This document shows positions 55,730 through 64,000 of a DNA stretch of 64,000 nt, one piece after another. Origin of the DNA: CAVWDU01 sp963753815. GTDB lineage: Bacteria > Pseudomonadota > Gammaproteobacteria > Pseudomonadales > Halieaceae. The DNA lies in the NCBI GenBank assembly GCA_963753815.1, contig CAVWDU010000004.1, positions 124,001 through 188,000 of the forward strand, read 5' to 3'. Position numbers and translations under genes: made by a program. The stretch's first letter is position 1. Every line of letters starts with the position of its first letter. A model generated the notes under the pieces. The model was not told where the DNA came from and ran no database searches. It was given only the letters and a program-made list of their open reading frames with translations.

Positions 55730-57133
55730 ATGGCGACATTGACTTTTCACGGTGCGGCGCAGGAGGTGACCGGGTCCTGCCACCTGCTGGAATCGCCCGC
55801 GTGCGGGCGGGTACTCCTCGACTGTGGCATGCACCAGGGCGGAGACGCGGTGGAACGCATCGGTGAGGAGTCGTTCGGTTTCGATCCCGCATCGATCGAC
55901 GCCGTGCTGCTTTCCCATGCCCACCTCGATCACGCGGGCCTGCTGCCGAAGCTGGTCAGGGAGGGTTTCGCCGGACCGGTGATCTGTACCCGTGCCACGC
56001 TGTCATTGCTGGAGATCATGTTGAAGGATGCGGTGGGTCTCTACCTCCGCGACCTCGAGCGCAACAACCGCCGCAATGCGCGGCGCGGGGCGCCGGCGGA
56101 GGAGCCGGTGTATGACGAAACAGATGTGGCCCGCGTGCTTGAGCAGGGCCGGGGATACGGCTTCGGCGAGACCATCCCGCTCGGCGAGGGGGCTTCTGTG
56201 CGCTTCCTCGACGCCGGCCACATTCTGGGCTCGGCGATTGTCGAAGTGTGTCTCTCCGAGCGCGGCCGCGACAAGACCCTGGTGTTCTCCGGTGACCTGG
56301 GAAAGCGCGACTCTGTGTTGATGAACGATCCGGTGACGCTGGAGCACGCAGATATCGTGCTGATGGAAAGCACTTACGGCGACCGGGAGCATCGCACCGA
56401 AGACGATTCCGTGACGCAGCTCAGGGATGTTCTGCACGACACCTGGAAGGCGGGCGGCAGTGCCATGATTCCGGCCTTCGCCGTGGGCAGGACACAGGAA
56501 CTGTTGTTTCATCTCGGCTGCCTGCACCACGCGGGCGAACTCGACCCCTGGCAGGTGTTTCTCGACAGCCCGATGGCAATCGCGGTGACGCGCGTTTACG
56601 ACCACTGGCTGGGCCTGCTCGACAGCGGTGACGTCCGGCAACTCGGCGAGGCTCACCGCACCTCGCTGGAGAATTTTCTACCCACGCTCAAGCTCACGCC
56701 CGAAACCGAGTCCTCGATGGCGATCAACCGTATCAGGGGCGGCGCCATCATCATAGCGGGCAGCGGGATGTGCACCGGCGGCCGCATCCGTCATCACCTG
56801 AAGCAGCGCATCTGGGACGACCGTAACACCCTGTTGTTTACCGGCTTCCAGGCGTTTGGCACGCCGGGCCGGACTATCGTCGATGGGGCCCGCAGTATCC
56901 GCCTGTTTGGTGAAGACTACGTGGTCAAGGCGCGGGTCGAGACCCTGGGCGGCTTCTCCGCGCACGCCGGACAGACCGGGTTGATCGACTGGCTGACGGC
57001 CTTCCAGCCATCGCCACGGGTCGTGTTGGTACACGGGGAACCCCGGGCGCAGGACGCTCTCGCCGATCGGTTGTACCAGCTACACGAGCTGGCTGTAGAG
57101 ATTCCGGCTCGCGGTGAGAGCCTGGTGTTTTAG
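55730..57133 (+). CDS. MBL-fold beta-CASP ribonuclease-like protein
   Basis: 467 residues, full-length beta-CASP metallo-beta-lactamase, the family of CPSF73 and RNase J relatives. The start MATLTFHGAAQEVTGSCHL is typical. Metal ligands lie in SHAHLDHAG, DAGHILGSA, FSGDLGKR and the C-terminal VHGEPRAQDAL. The beta-CASP insert includes MIPAFAVGRTQELL and GSGMCTGGRI. Bacterial members of this subgroup are thought to act on RNA; the target is unknown. ATG 55730 is preferred; the frame is open further upstream without conservation. Confidence 0.88.
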   Translation: MATLTFHGAAQEVTGSCHLLESPACGRVLLDCGMHQGGDAVERIGEESFGFDPASIDAVLLSHAHLDHAGLLPKLVREGFAGPVICTRATLSLLEIMLKDAVGLYLRDLERNNRRNARRGAPAEEPVYDETDVARVLEQGRGYGFGETIPLGEGASVRFLDAGHILGSAIVEVCLSERGRDKTLVFSGDLGKRDSVLMNDPVTLEHADIVLMESTYGDREHRTEDDSVTQLRDVLHDTWKAGGSAMIPAFAVGRTQELLFHLGCLHHAGELDPWQVFLDSPMAIAVTRVYDHWLGLLDSGDVRQLGEAHRTSLENFLPTLKLTPETESSMAINRIRGGAIIIAGSGMCTGGRIRHHLKQRIWDDRNTLLFTGFQAFGTPGRTIVDGARSIRLFGEDYVVKARVETLGGFSAHAGQTGLIDWLTAFQPSPRVVLVHGEPRAQDALADRLYQLHELAVEIPARGESLVF

Positions 57134-57359
57134 CGGCGAACGCGCGCGGCGCTGTCGAAGCCTAAAGCCTATGACTTCGCCCGGGTTTACGGGCTGCAAG
57201 TCAGGCTGACACCCGGGTACCTGATAGGACCCTCGCGGTGATTGCTCGGCGGCGGCCAGCGACCTCGGCAGTCGTCTGTCGCGACGAATCCGGAAACTGC
57301 TCCGGAACTCTGCCGCGGCCTCACAGTCTATCGAAGGTCACTCTAGCCCGGATATCCAT

Positions 57360-57950
57360 ATGAAACGCCTTTTGCTTGCCCTTGTCTTTTTCATTGCGCC
57401 GCCCGCCATGGCCGGCGAAGCGTCGGCGATGTTCGCCGGCGGCTGCTTCTGGTGCATGGAATCCGCCTATCAGGAGCAGCCCGGTGTGCTCGATGTGGTC
57501 TCGGGCTTTACCGGCGGTACCATGAAGAACCCGACCTATTCGGGCGATCACCGGGGGCACTTCGAGGCGGTAAAGGTAATTTACGATACCGATGTCCTCA
57601 GTTATCAAGACCTCGTCGACCTGTTCTGGGTCAATGTCGACCCCTTCGACAATAAAGGCCAGTTCTGTGACAAGGGGTTCAGTTACCGTACCGCGCTGTT
57701 TCCGGCGACGGCCGAGGAGCGCGCGGTCGCCGAGGCGAGCCTGGCGGCGGTGGCGGAGCGATTTCCCGAGGAGACCGTGCATACCGAGATTCGCGATGCC
57801 AATGCCTTCTGGCCGGTCGAGGACTACCACCAGGACTATTACCTGAAAAATCCGGTACGCTATAAATTCTACCGCTGGAATTGCGGTCGCGACCAGCGTC
57901 TCGATGCGATCTGGGGTGACGAGGCCCGCGGGGGGGCAGAGCCGCACTGA
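57360..57950 (+). CDS. msrA: Peptide-methionine (S)-S-oxide reductase, exported
   Basis: 196 residues. It reduces methionine-S-sulfoxide in damaged proteins. The catalytic GGCFWC motif places the nucleophile at Cys29 with Cys32 close by; VDPFDNKGQFCDKGFSYRTALF and EDYHQDYYLKNP complete the signature. A signal peptide (1-18, cleavage after AMA) indicates a periplasmic enzyme. Upstream 226 bases are without a recognised gene. Confidence 0.95.
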   Translation: MKRLLLALVFFIAPPAMAGEASAMFAGGCFWCMESAYQEQPGVLDVVSGFTGGTMKNPTYSGDHRGHFEAVKVIYDTDVLSYQDLVDLFWVNVDPFDNKGQFCDKGFSYRTALFPATAEERAVAEASLAAVAERFPEETVHTEIRDANAFWPVEDYHQDYYLKNPVRYKFYRWNCGRDQRLDAIWGDEARGGAEPH

Positions 57951-58047
57951 TCCTGCTGCGGCGCCGCACGCACAGGAGCTGCTGGCCTGTGACTTTTGCG
58001 ACAGACTGCTAGACTAGGCCGCAGACGTCACGCCAGAGGAAGCCACC

Positions 58048-59673
58048 ATGTTCGACCGCCACCGGTTGTCCCCCGTCATCGTCGTTATTGCCTGTCTGCT
58101 GGGGTGGGCATCGTGCGTGTCCGGTAGCGATAACCCGCGCTACGGAATCTACGAGCCGGTGACGCTGTCGGCGGACCTGGGTCACCTGAGTGCGGACCAG
58201 CGCAAAATGATCGGCGTGTTGATCGACGCCAGCGACATTATGAACAAACTGTTCTGGCGGCAGGCTTATGGTGATCCGGGCGCGTTACTGGCGCGCCTGA
58301 AGGATCCAGCCCAACGGCGTTTTGCCCAGATCAATTTCGGGCCCTGGGACAGACTGGACGGGGACAAGCCTTTCGCAGAGGGTGTCGGGCTTAAACCTGC
58401 GGGTGCGCAGTTTTACCCTGTCGACATGACCCCTGCGGAATTTGAAGCCTGGAATGAGCCGGGCAAACGCGGCCTGTATTCCCTGGTGCGTCGCGATGAG
58501 AGTGGTTCACTGACCCTGGTGCCGTATCGCATCGCTTTCGCCGCGCCGCTCGTCGAGGTATCGAAAAAGCTGCGCGAGGCCAGCCGGCTTGCGGAAAATG
58601 CCGCCTTTGCCCGCTACCTCGAGCTGCGCGCGGACGCGTTGCTGACAGATGACTACCGGCCATCGGACATGCAGTGGATGTCGATGAAAGACAATCCCAT
58701 CGACGTGGTGATCGGCCCGATAGAGACCTACGAGGACAAGCTGTTCGGCTACCGGGCGGCGTTCGAGGCCTACGTACTGGTGAAGGACCAGGCCTGGAGC
58801 GAGCGTCTAAGCCGGTTTGCGGCCTTTTTGCCGGAGCTGCAACGCGGCCTGCCGGTTCCGGAGAAGTACAAGCGGGAATCGCCGGGTGCGGACTCCGAAC
58901 TCAACGCCTACGACGTCGTCTACTACGCCGGCGATGCCAATGCGGGCGCCAAGACCATCGCCATCAACCTGCCCAACGATGAGGAGGTGCAGCTGGCCAA
59001 GGGCACCCGCCGGTTGCAGCTGAAGAATGCCATGCGCGCCAAGTTCGACAAGACGCTGCTCCCGATCGCAGAAACGCTGATTGCTCCCGAGCAGCTGAAA
59101 CACATCACCTTCGATGCATTCTTTGCCAACACCATGTTTCACGAGGTCGCCCACGGTCTCGGAATCAAGAAGACGGTGGATAGCGGTGAATACGTTCGCC
59201 AGGCGATGAAAGATACCGCGTCTGCGCTGGAGGAGGGCAAGGCGGATATTCTCGGGCTGTACATGATCACCCGGCTCACCGAGATGGGAGAGCTGGACAA
59301 AGCCGCGCTGCGGGACAACTACGTCACGTTCCTGGCCGGCATCTTCCGCAGTGTGCGGTTCGGTGCCACCAGCGCCCACGGCAGGGCCAATATGGTCCGG
59401 TTTAACTTTTTTCGCGAGCAGGGTGCCTTCAGGCGCGACCCCGGGACCGGGCGCTACAGCGTCGACTTCGATCGCATGCAGGCGGCAATGACGGCGTTGT
59501 CTCGCAAGCTCCTGATGCTACAGGGCGATGGTGATTACACGGGAGCCAGGCAGTTGTTGGCCGACTATGGGCAGATCGGCGAACAGCTGCAGGACGATCT
59601 CGACCGGCTCGCCAGCGCCGACATTCCGGTCGATATCGTGTTCAACCAGGGCCGCGAGGTGCTCGGGCTCTGA
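58048..59673 (+). CDS. Dipeptidyl-peptidase III (M49)-like zinc protein
   Basis: 541 residues. A signal peptide ending near ASC (Cys23) may make it a lipoprotein. The zinc site HEVAHGLG (365-372) and the downstream EEGKAD (395-400) follow the M49 plan of two zinc helices, but the first is HExxH rather than the HExxxH of canonical DPP III. A similar HExxH form occurs in the plant Nudix-DPP III group. The rest is acidic and helical. It overlaps the alkB frame below by four bases (CTGA), suggesting coupling. Confidence 0.72.
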   Translation: MFDRHRLSPVIVVIACLLGWASCVSGSDNPRYGIYEPVTLSADLGHLSADQRKMIGVLIDASDIMNKLFWRQAYGDPGALLARLKDPAQRRFAQINFGPWDRLDGDKPFAEGVGLKPAGAQFYPVDMTPAEFEAWNEPGKRGLYSLVRRDESGSLTLVPYRIAFAAPLVEVSKKLREASRLAENAAFARYLELRADALLTDDYRPSDMQWMSMKDNPIDVVIGPIETYEDKLFGYRAAFEAYVLVKDQAWSERLSRFAAFLPELQRGLPVPEKYKRESPGADSELNAYDVVYYAGDANAGAKTIAINLPNDEEVQLAKGTRRLQLKNAMRAKFDKTLLPIAETLIAPEQLKHITFDAFFANTMFHEVAHGLGIKKTVDSGEYVRQAMKDTASALEEGKADILGLYMITRLTEMGELDKAALRDNYVTFLAGIFRSVRFGATSAHGRANMVRFNFFREQGAFRRDPGTGRYSVDFDRMQAAMTALSRKLLMLQGDGDYTGARQLLADYGQIGEQLQDDLDRLASADIPVDIVFNQGREVLGL

Positions 59674-60317
59674 GCCTCGCGGGCGACCTGTTCCACGGCG
59701 ACTGGCAGCGTTTCGACCTGCCGGATGCCGATCTGCGTTTCTGCGGTTCGGTCAAACTGGGCAGCCTCGAAGGTGCGCATGAAGACGCCGGCCCGGATAC
59801 CTGGTTGACATGGCTTGTTCGCAATATCCCCTGGCGTAGCGAGGAGATCAGTCTTTTTGGCAAGCGTTACCTTCAGCCTCGCCTCACAGCCTGGTTCGGC
59901 GATCCGGGCTGCGGCTACCGTTACTCCGGCCTGGACATGGAGCCGCTGCCCTGGGTTGCGCCCCTGATGCAACTGCGGCGACGGGTCGAGTCACTGTCTG
60001 ACAGTCGTTTCAATTCGGTTTTGCTCAATTATTACCGAGACCAGAATGACAGCATGGGCCTGCACAGCGACGACGAGCGCGAGCTGGGAGCGGAGCCGGT
60101 CATCGCTTCCCTGAGCTTCGGTGCAACGCGCACGCTTCAGTTCAAGCACAAGACCCGTCGCGACCTCGGCACCCTGAAACTGCCGCTGACATCCGGCAGT
60201 CTGCTGGTGATGCGCGGTGGTACCCAGGCCCACTGGAAGCACGGTATCGGTAAAGAGCGCGGACCGGTGGGGCCGCGGGTCAACCTCACCTTCCGGCGGA
60301 TCATCGCCAGCGCCTGA
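59670..60317 (+). CDS. 2-oxoglutarate/Fe(II)-dependent DNA repair dioxygenase, AlkB family
   Basis: About 215 residues if read from 59670. The iron ligands are in HSDDERELG (H-x-D) and the distal His in HWKHGIGKERG; the oxoglutarate-binding Arg is in PRVNLTFRR. PQPRLTAWFGDPG-like and LNYYRDQNDSMGLH segments place it with ALKBH2-type AlkB proteins, which remove alkyl groups from bases. Homology extends upstream of the first ordinary start (TTG 59805) through WQRFDLPDADLRF. No in-frame ATG, GTG or TTG covers that part, only CTG 59670, which overlaps the previous stop as CTGA. Confidence 0.8.
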   Translation: MSLAGDLFHGDWQRFDLPDADLRFCGSVKLGSLEGAHEDAGPDTWLTWLVRNIPWRSEEISLFGKRYLQPRLTAWFGDPGCGYRYSGLDMEPLPWVAPLMQLRRRVESLSDSRFNSVLLNYYRDQNDSMGLHSDDERELGAEPVIASLSFGATRTLQFKHKTRRDLGTLKLPLTSGSLLVMRGGTQAHWKHGIGKERGPVGPRVNLTFRRIIASA

Positions 60318-60320
60318 CGC

Positions 60321-61859
60321 CTAGTAGGTATACGAGGCCTGCAAGCCCAGCGGAATTCCCAGCGTCCAGTAGGCGAGGAGGTACAGCGTCCACAGCACGA
60401 TGAAGGTCAGGCTGAAGGGCAACATCATAGCCGTGACCGTGCCGATACCTGTGGTTTTGATGTATCGCTGGCAGTAGACGACGACCAGCGGGAAGTAGGG
60501 CATCAACGGCGTTATGATGTTGGTGGTGGAGTCGCCGACTCGGTAGGCGGCCTGAGTCAGGTCTGGCGAGATGCCGAGTTCCATCAGCATCGGGACAAAG
60601 ATCGGCGACAGCAGCGCCCACTTTGCCGACGCGGAACCGACGAACAGGTTCAGCAGGCCGGTGAGTAGAACGATACCGGTGATGGTGAGCGCGCCGGACA
60701 GGCCCAGCGCCTTCAGGCCAGCGGCCCCTTTGAGGGCCAGCAGAACGCCGAGGTTCGACTGGCCGAAAGCGAAAATAAACTGGGCGATGAAGAACATGAT
60801 CACCAGGTAGTAGGCCATGCTCTCCATGGACTTGGTCATACCGTTGATCACATCCTTGGAACTGGTGACCGTGCCGGCCTTGACACCGTAGACCACGCCC
60901 GGCAACAGGAAGAGCACGAAGATCAGCGAAACGATGGATGACATCAGCGGGGCGCCGAGTTCGGTGAGCGAACCGCCACTGCCTCGCCAGGCGGAGCTTT
61001 CCGGCCAGGCGGTGATCACCAGTACCAGCACGCCGCCCAGCATCGCCCATAGCGCTGCACGCAGGGCGCTGCGTTCGCGGTCCCCCAGCGATTCCATCGA
61101 CGGGAGGTCGGTCAGGTTGTCATCCAGCGGGCTGTGGGAGAGACGCGGCTCCACCACCCGGTCAGTGAGAAACCAGCCGACGAGAATGATCAGGATCGAC
61201 GAGGAGGCGGTGAAGAAGTAATTGTTCAGCGGGTTCAGGGTGATCTCGGGGTCCATGATCTGGGCGCCGGACTGGGAGATACCCTGCAGCATCGGGTCGA
61301 TCGCTGACGGGATGAAATTAGCCGAAAAGCCGCCTGACACCCCGGCAAACGCGGCGGCTATGCCGGCGAGCGGGTGACGCCCGGCCGCGTAAAAAATCAC
61401 GCCCCCCAGCGGAATGACCAGCACGTAGCCGGCGTCGGCCGCGGTGTGGCTGATGATACCCACCATGATCAGCATGGGAGTCAGGAGCCACCGGGCGGTG
61501 ACGCTCATCAGCGAGCGCAGACCCGCATTGATGAAGCCGGTGTGCTCGGCAACGCCTATCCCCAGCATGGCGACCAGCACAACCCCGATCGGGTGAAAAT
61601 GGGCGAAGTTCTGTACCATCGAAGAAAAAAACAGGGCCATCGCCTCGCCGGATAACTGGTTGACCACCACCAGCGGTTCACCGGTACGGGGGTCGGTCAC
61701 CCCCCAGTCGAACCAGGAAAACACGAACGACAGGACCCAGACGATCACCAGCAGGGCAATGAATAGAATAGCGGGATCCGGCAGCTTGTTGCCGACCCGC
61801 TCGACGGTGGCGAGAACGCGCTCGGTTAAGCCTGTCTCTGCGCTGGAAGTGCCGGTCAT
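60321..61859 (-). CDS. AbgT-family transporter (p-aminobenzoyl-glutamate/drug)
   Basis: 512 residues, about 11-13 membrane segments including two re-entrant hairpins. The start LTERVLATVERVGNKLPDPA and the GISHTAADAGYVLVIPLGG, GGFSANFIPSAIDP and AYRVGDSTTNIITPLMPYFPLV motifs identify AbgT/MtrF proteins. Some import p-aminobenzoyl-glutamate; others export sulfonamides. It converges on alkB with only three bases between stop codons and no terminator. Confidence 0.92.
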   Translation of the reverse strand: MTGTSSAETGLTERVLATVERVGNKLPDPAILFIALLVIVWVLSFVFSWFDWGVTDPRTGEPLVVVNQLSGEAMALFFSSMVQNFAHFHPIGVVLVAMLGIGVAEHTGFINAGLRSLMSVTARWLLTPMLIMVGIISHTAADAGYVLVIPLGGVIFYAAGRHPLAGIAAAFAGVSGGFSANFIPSAIDPMLQGISQSGAQIMDPEITLNPLNNYFFTASSSILIILVGWFLTDRVVEPRLSHSPLDDNLTDLPSMESLGDRERSALRAALWAMLGGVLVLVITAWPESSAWRGSGGSLTELGAPLMSSIVSLIFVLFLLPGVVYGVKAGTVTSSKDVINGMTKSMESMAYYLVIMFFIAQFIFAFGQSNLGVLLALKGAAGLKALGLSGALTITGIVLLTGLLNLFVGSASAKWALLSPIFVPMLMELGISPDLTQAAYRVGDSTTNIITPLMPYFPLVVVYCQRYIKTTGIGTVTAMMLPFSLTFIVLWTLYLLAYWTLGIPLGLQASYTY

Positions 61860-62047
61860 GAATCGAACCCCTGTTTATTGTCTTGTGTTTCGGTCCGGTT
61901 GCCGCACCATCACCCGGCTGCGCGTGGCCCGTTAGGAGGTGGCGCCAACAGGCGCGGGCGTCGCCACCGTGCTCGGCCTCCACCGGAGTCTACTGGGGCG
62001 CCGATCACGGGACAAGCGCCGGCATGGCCGCCCCGGCTCCGCGGCTG

Positions 62048-62971
62048 TCATGAACCCGGGGTGAAGCGCTGCCAGAACGCGTCCGCAGCCGGGGGCAGCC
62101 TGCCTTCTCCATTCTCCAGTACTGTACTGATGTACTCGGCCGATGGCTCGGCCAGGCGGGCATAAGCCGCGGCCGTTGCGCGCAGGGCTTTCGCGCCCGG
62201 CCACGCGGGCGGCAGCAGTTCTTCGGGAAGCGGGGGATCTTTCAGCAGGATGCGCCGGTAATCGTGGATCAGCAGCGTGCGGGCCACGAACGCCGTTTTC
62301 GGCCTGACATCCGGCTCCCTGGCCAGCCAGCGAAACAGCGGTGCATAGCGGCGCTGGAATTCCCGATAGTGGCGCGCCACCACCGCCAGTTGCCAGTTCT
62401 CGTGCACCAGCGCCCGGACGGCGCGCCGGGATCCCGGCGTGGGCATTTCTGCCTGCATGCTGATGACCCGCTCGTCGGCATCGAATTCATCGAGGATGTC
62501 GCGCAGTTCCGGCCCGGCGGAACCGGGTCTGGCGTAGGTGCCCGCGGCGATGTTGCGGTAGCCCTGCCAGTAAAGGCTGCGGCGGAAGAGCTCTCGATTT
62601 TCGTCGGCCAGATCCCAGGGAATGATCAGCTGCCAGCGACCGTCCCACGGCTGCGTCTCCAGGCTGTAGATTCGCCGTGCTGCGCGGGCATATTCGTGGC
62701 TGCCGTAGGGCGTGAAGCGGTAATAGCTGCGCCGGCCGACCCGCTCCGAGACCAGCCAGCCTTCCTTTACCAGCCTGAAAACAGATGTCCTCACCAGGCG
62801 CTCGCTCACCCCCAGTGGTTCCAGGCAGCGCACCAGGCTGCCGAGCCAGAGCGTATCGCCATGCTGGGAGACAGTGTCCCCGAATACGGTGATGATAAGC
62901 GATGTGGTCCTGAGCGGTCGGCGCTGTGCGAAGTTATCTATCAGCCGGCTGACGGCAGCGGGGTGGGACAC
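62048..62971 (-). CDS. paaX: Phenylacetic acid degradation repressor PaaX
   Basis: 307 residues. It represses the phenylacetate genes and is released by phenylacetyl-CoA. The N-terminal winged helix (TTSLIITVFGDTVSQHGDTLW, then SERLVRTSVFRLVKEGWL and GRRSYYRFTPYG) and the central PaaX domain with WDGRWQLIIP are characteristic. GTG 62971 is the start. It is divergent from paaK, whose promoter region it probably binds. Confidence 0.92.
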   Translation of the reverse strand: MSHPAAVSRLIDNFAQRRPLRTTSLIITVFGDTVSQHGDTLWLGSLVRCLEPLGVSERLVRTSVFRLVKEGWLVSERVGRRSYYRFTPYGSHEYARAARRIYSLETQPWDGRWQLIIPWDLADENRELFRRSLYWQGYRNIAAGTYARPGSAGPELRDILDEFDADERVISMQAEMPTPGSRRAVRALVHENWQLAVVARHYREFQRRYAPLFRWLAREPDVRPKTAFVARTLLIHDYRRILLKDPPLPEELLPPAWPGAKALRATAAAYARLAEPSAEYISTVLENGEGRLPPAADAFWQRFTPGS

Positions 62972-63139
62972 GAAAATTGCCTTTTTTATTAGGGGGCCGG
63001 TGACGCCTCCGTCTGCCGCTGCGGCATGGCGGCTGTCCTGATGACGCGTCGCTATTCTACACCCGCAGGGTCACTTTTCCACCCGCTCGGGTTGAACCAC
63101 GGCGGCGTGAATGGGGGCTTACAAGATGATACAAAAAAC

Positions 63140-63168
63140 TTGATTTGCCGTGAAATTTGGTATTACAT
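63140..63168 (+). promoter_or_regulatory. Candidate paaK promoter
   Basis: TTGATT at 63140-63145 and TTACAT at 63163-63168 are 17 bases apart, 40 bases before the paaK ATG. The spacer TGCCGTGAAATTTGGTA is AT-rich and a plausible PaaX target. Confidence 0.5.
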
Positions 63169-63207
63169 TTAGCGGCCGGTTGAGACTTACAGTTCACGGG
63201 AGCGTGT

Positions 63208-64000
63208 ATGGCCAAGATGAAAAGTCCCTGTATGGAGCCCCTTCACGCCATCGAGACCGCCAGCGTGGACGAACTCCGCGACCTGCAGCTGCAGCGACTG
63301 CGCAGCACACTCCGGCACAGTTTCGACGACTCGCCGGTATACCGCCGGAAATTCGAGAAGCACGGCGTACATCCGGACGACCTCGGCAGCCTCGATGACC
63401 TGGCAAAGTTTCCATTTACCACCAAGCAGGATCTCCGCGACAACTACCCCTTCGGCATGTTCGCGGTACCGATGGACCAGGTCATTCGGATTCACGCTTC
63501 CAGCGGCACCACGGGCAAGCCCACCGTCGTCGGCTACACCCGCGGCGATATAGACATCTGGTCTGATGTGGTCGCACGCTCGATCCGGGCAGCGGGCGGG
63601 CAGGCTGGCGACAAATTGCATGTCGCCTACGGTTACGGGCTGTTCACCGGCGGGCTCGGCGCCCATTACGGCGGCGAGCGCCTCGGCTGCACCGTCATCC
63701 CCATGTCGGGGGGGCAGACCGAGAAGCAGGTGCAGTTGCTGCGGGATTTCGATCCCGACCTGATCATGGTGACGCCATCCTACATGCTCAACATCGCCGA
63801 CGAAATGGAACGGCAGGGCGTGGATCCCGCCGCACTGTCCCTGCGCGCCGGCATCTTTGGCGCCGAGCCCTGGACAGATGCGATGCGGCGCGAAATGGAG
63901 CAGCGGCTGCATATTGACGCCGTCGACATCTACGGGCTCTCTGAGGTAATGGGCCCGGGGGTGGCACAGGAGTGCCTCGCCAGCAAGGACGGGCCCACCG
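63208..64000 (+). CDS. paaK: Phenylacetate-CoA ligase, N-terminal part
   Basis: 264 codons are visible before the window ends. It activates phenylacetate to phenylacetyl-CoA, the first step of the paa pathway and the source of the PaaX inducer. The ATP/AMP-binding motif SSGTTGKP is at 98-105, preceded by TTKQDLRDNYPFGMF and followed by YGYGLFTGGLGAHYGGE and IYGLSEVMGPGVA, all typical of PaaK. ATG 63208 follows GGGAG at 63198. It is divergent from paaX across a 236-base gap. Confidence 0.95.
   Translation, partial: MAKMKSPCMEPLHAIETASVDELRDLQLQRLRSTLRHSFDDSPVYRRKFEKHGVHPDDLGSLDDLAKFPFTTKQDLRDNYPFGMFAVPMDQVIRIHASSGTTGKPTVVGYTRGDIDIWSDVVARSIRAAGGQAGDKLHVAYGYGLFTGGLGAHYGGERLGCTVIPMSGGQTEKQVQLLRDFDPDLIMVTPSYMLNIADEMERQGVDPAALSLRAGIFGAEPWTDAMRREMEQRLHIDAVDIYGLSEVMGPGVAQECLASKDGPT

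Overview
The window reads as a stretch of chromosome from a GC-rich gammaproteobacterium. The block accA-tilS-pyrG-kdsA-eno-ftsB-ispD-ispF-truD-pcm-(DUF368)-nlpD-rpoS, then fdxA-mutS on the other strand and recA-recX further on, is the order seen in Pseudomonas and its relatives. Aromatic catabolism genes, an AbgT transporter, a FAR-like reductase and a DszB-like protein fit a marine member of the Cellvibrionales/Halieaceae type. That placement is inference; no rRNA or tRNA gene was recognised in the window.

Layout. 0-7 kb: the end of an ABC ATPase and its permease, a two-domain 661-residue reductase resembling alcohol-forming fatty acyl-CoA reductases, a 24-bp minisatellite, a frameshifted isocitrate lyase (aceA) and an HSL-type esterase. 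7-20 kb: housekeeping genes from accA to rpoS, mostly tightly packed or overlapping, with surE missing between truD and pcm. 20-25 kb: fdxA, mutS, purE and purK.

24.8-32.7 kb: a homoprotocatechuate (3,4-dihydroxyphenylacetate) meta-cleavage locus. A single-domain FAH protein, an HpaR-type MarR regulator and an MFS carrier are on the minus strand. hpaE (frameshifted), hpaD, hpaF, hpaH and hpaI plus a pyrophosphatase-like gene are on the plus strand. The divergent promoters each carry a TTAAC-NN-GTTA palindrome. Together the genes would cleave the ring, oxidise, isomerise and decarboxylate the product, hydrate it and split it to pyruvate and succinic semialdehyde.

32.8-45 kb: a GCS2-type ligase (frameshifted) coupled to an AstE/AspA-type deacylase, recA-recX with a LexA-like box, an outer-membrane-like protein, an amidohydrolase fused to a RidA domain, a PM20D1-like peptidase, an AraC regulator (frameshifted) divergent from a Tat-exported protein that carries the Cys/His/Arg residues of the DszB desulfinase, and a small phosphatase.

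45.7-53.7 kb: an envelope-glycan cluster with a GT9 glycosyltransferase, an LPG-synthase-type membrane protein, two DegT aminotransferases, an ArnT-like GT39 and a DprE1-like FAD oxidase. Three of these are frameshifted. 53.9-64 kb: an AruI-like TPP enzyme, a beta-CASP nuclease, periplasmic MsrA, an M49-like peptidase, AlkB, an AbgT transporter, and divergent paaX/paaK opening the phenylacetate pathway.

Seven otherwise well-conserved genes carry single-base-scale frameshifts. This points to indel errors in the source assembly, though real decay cannot be excluded from sequence alone.
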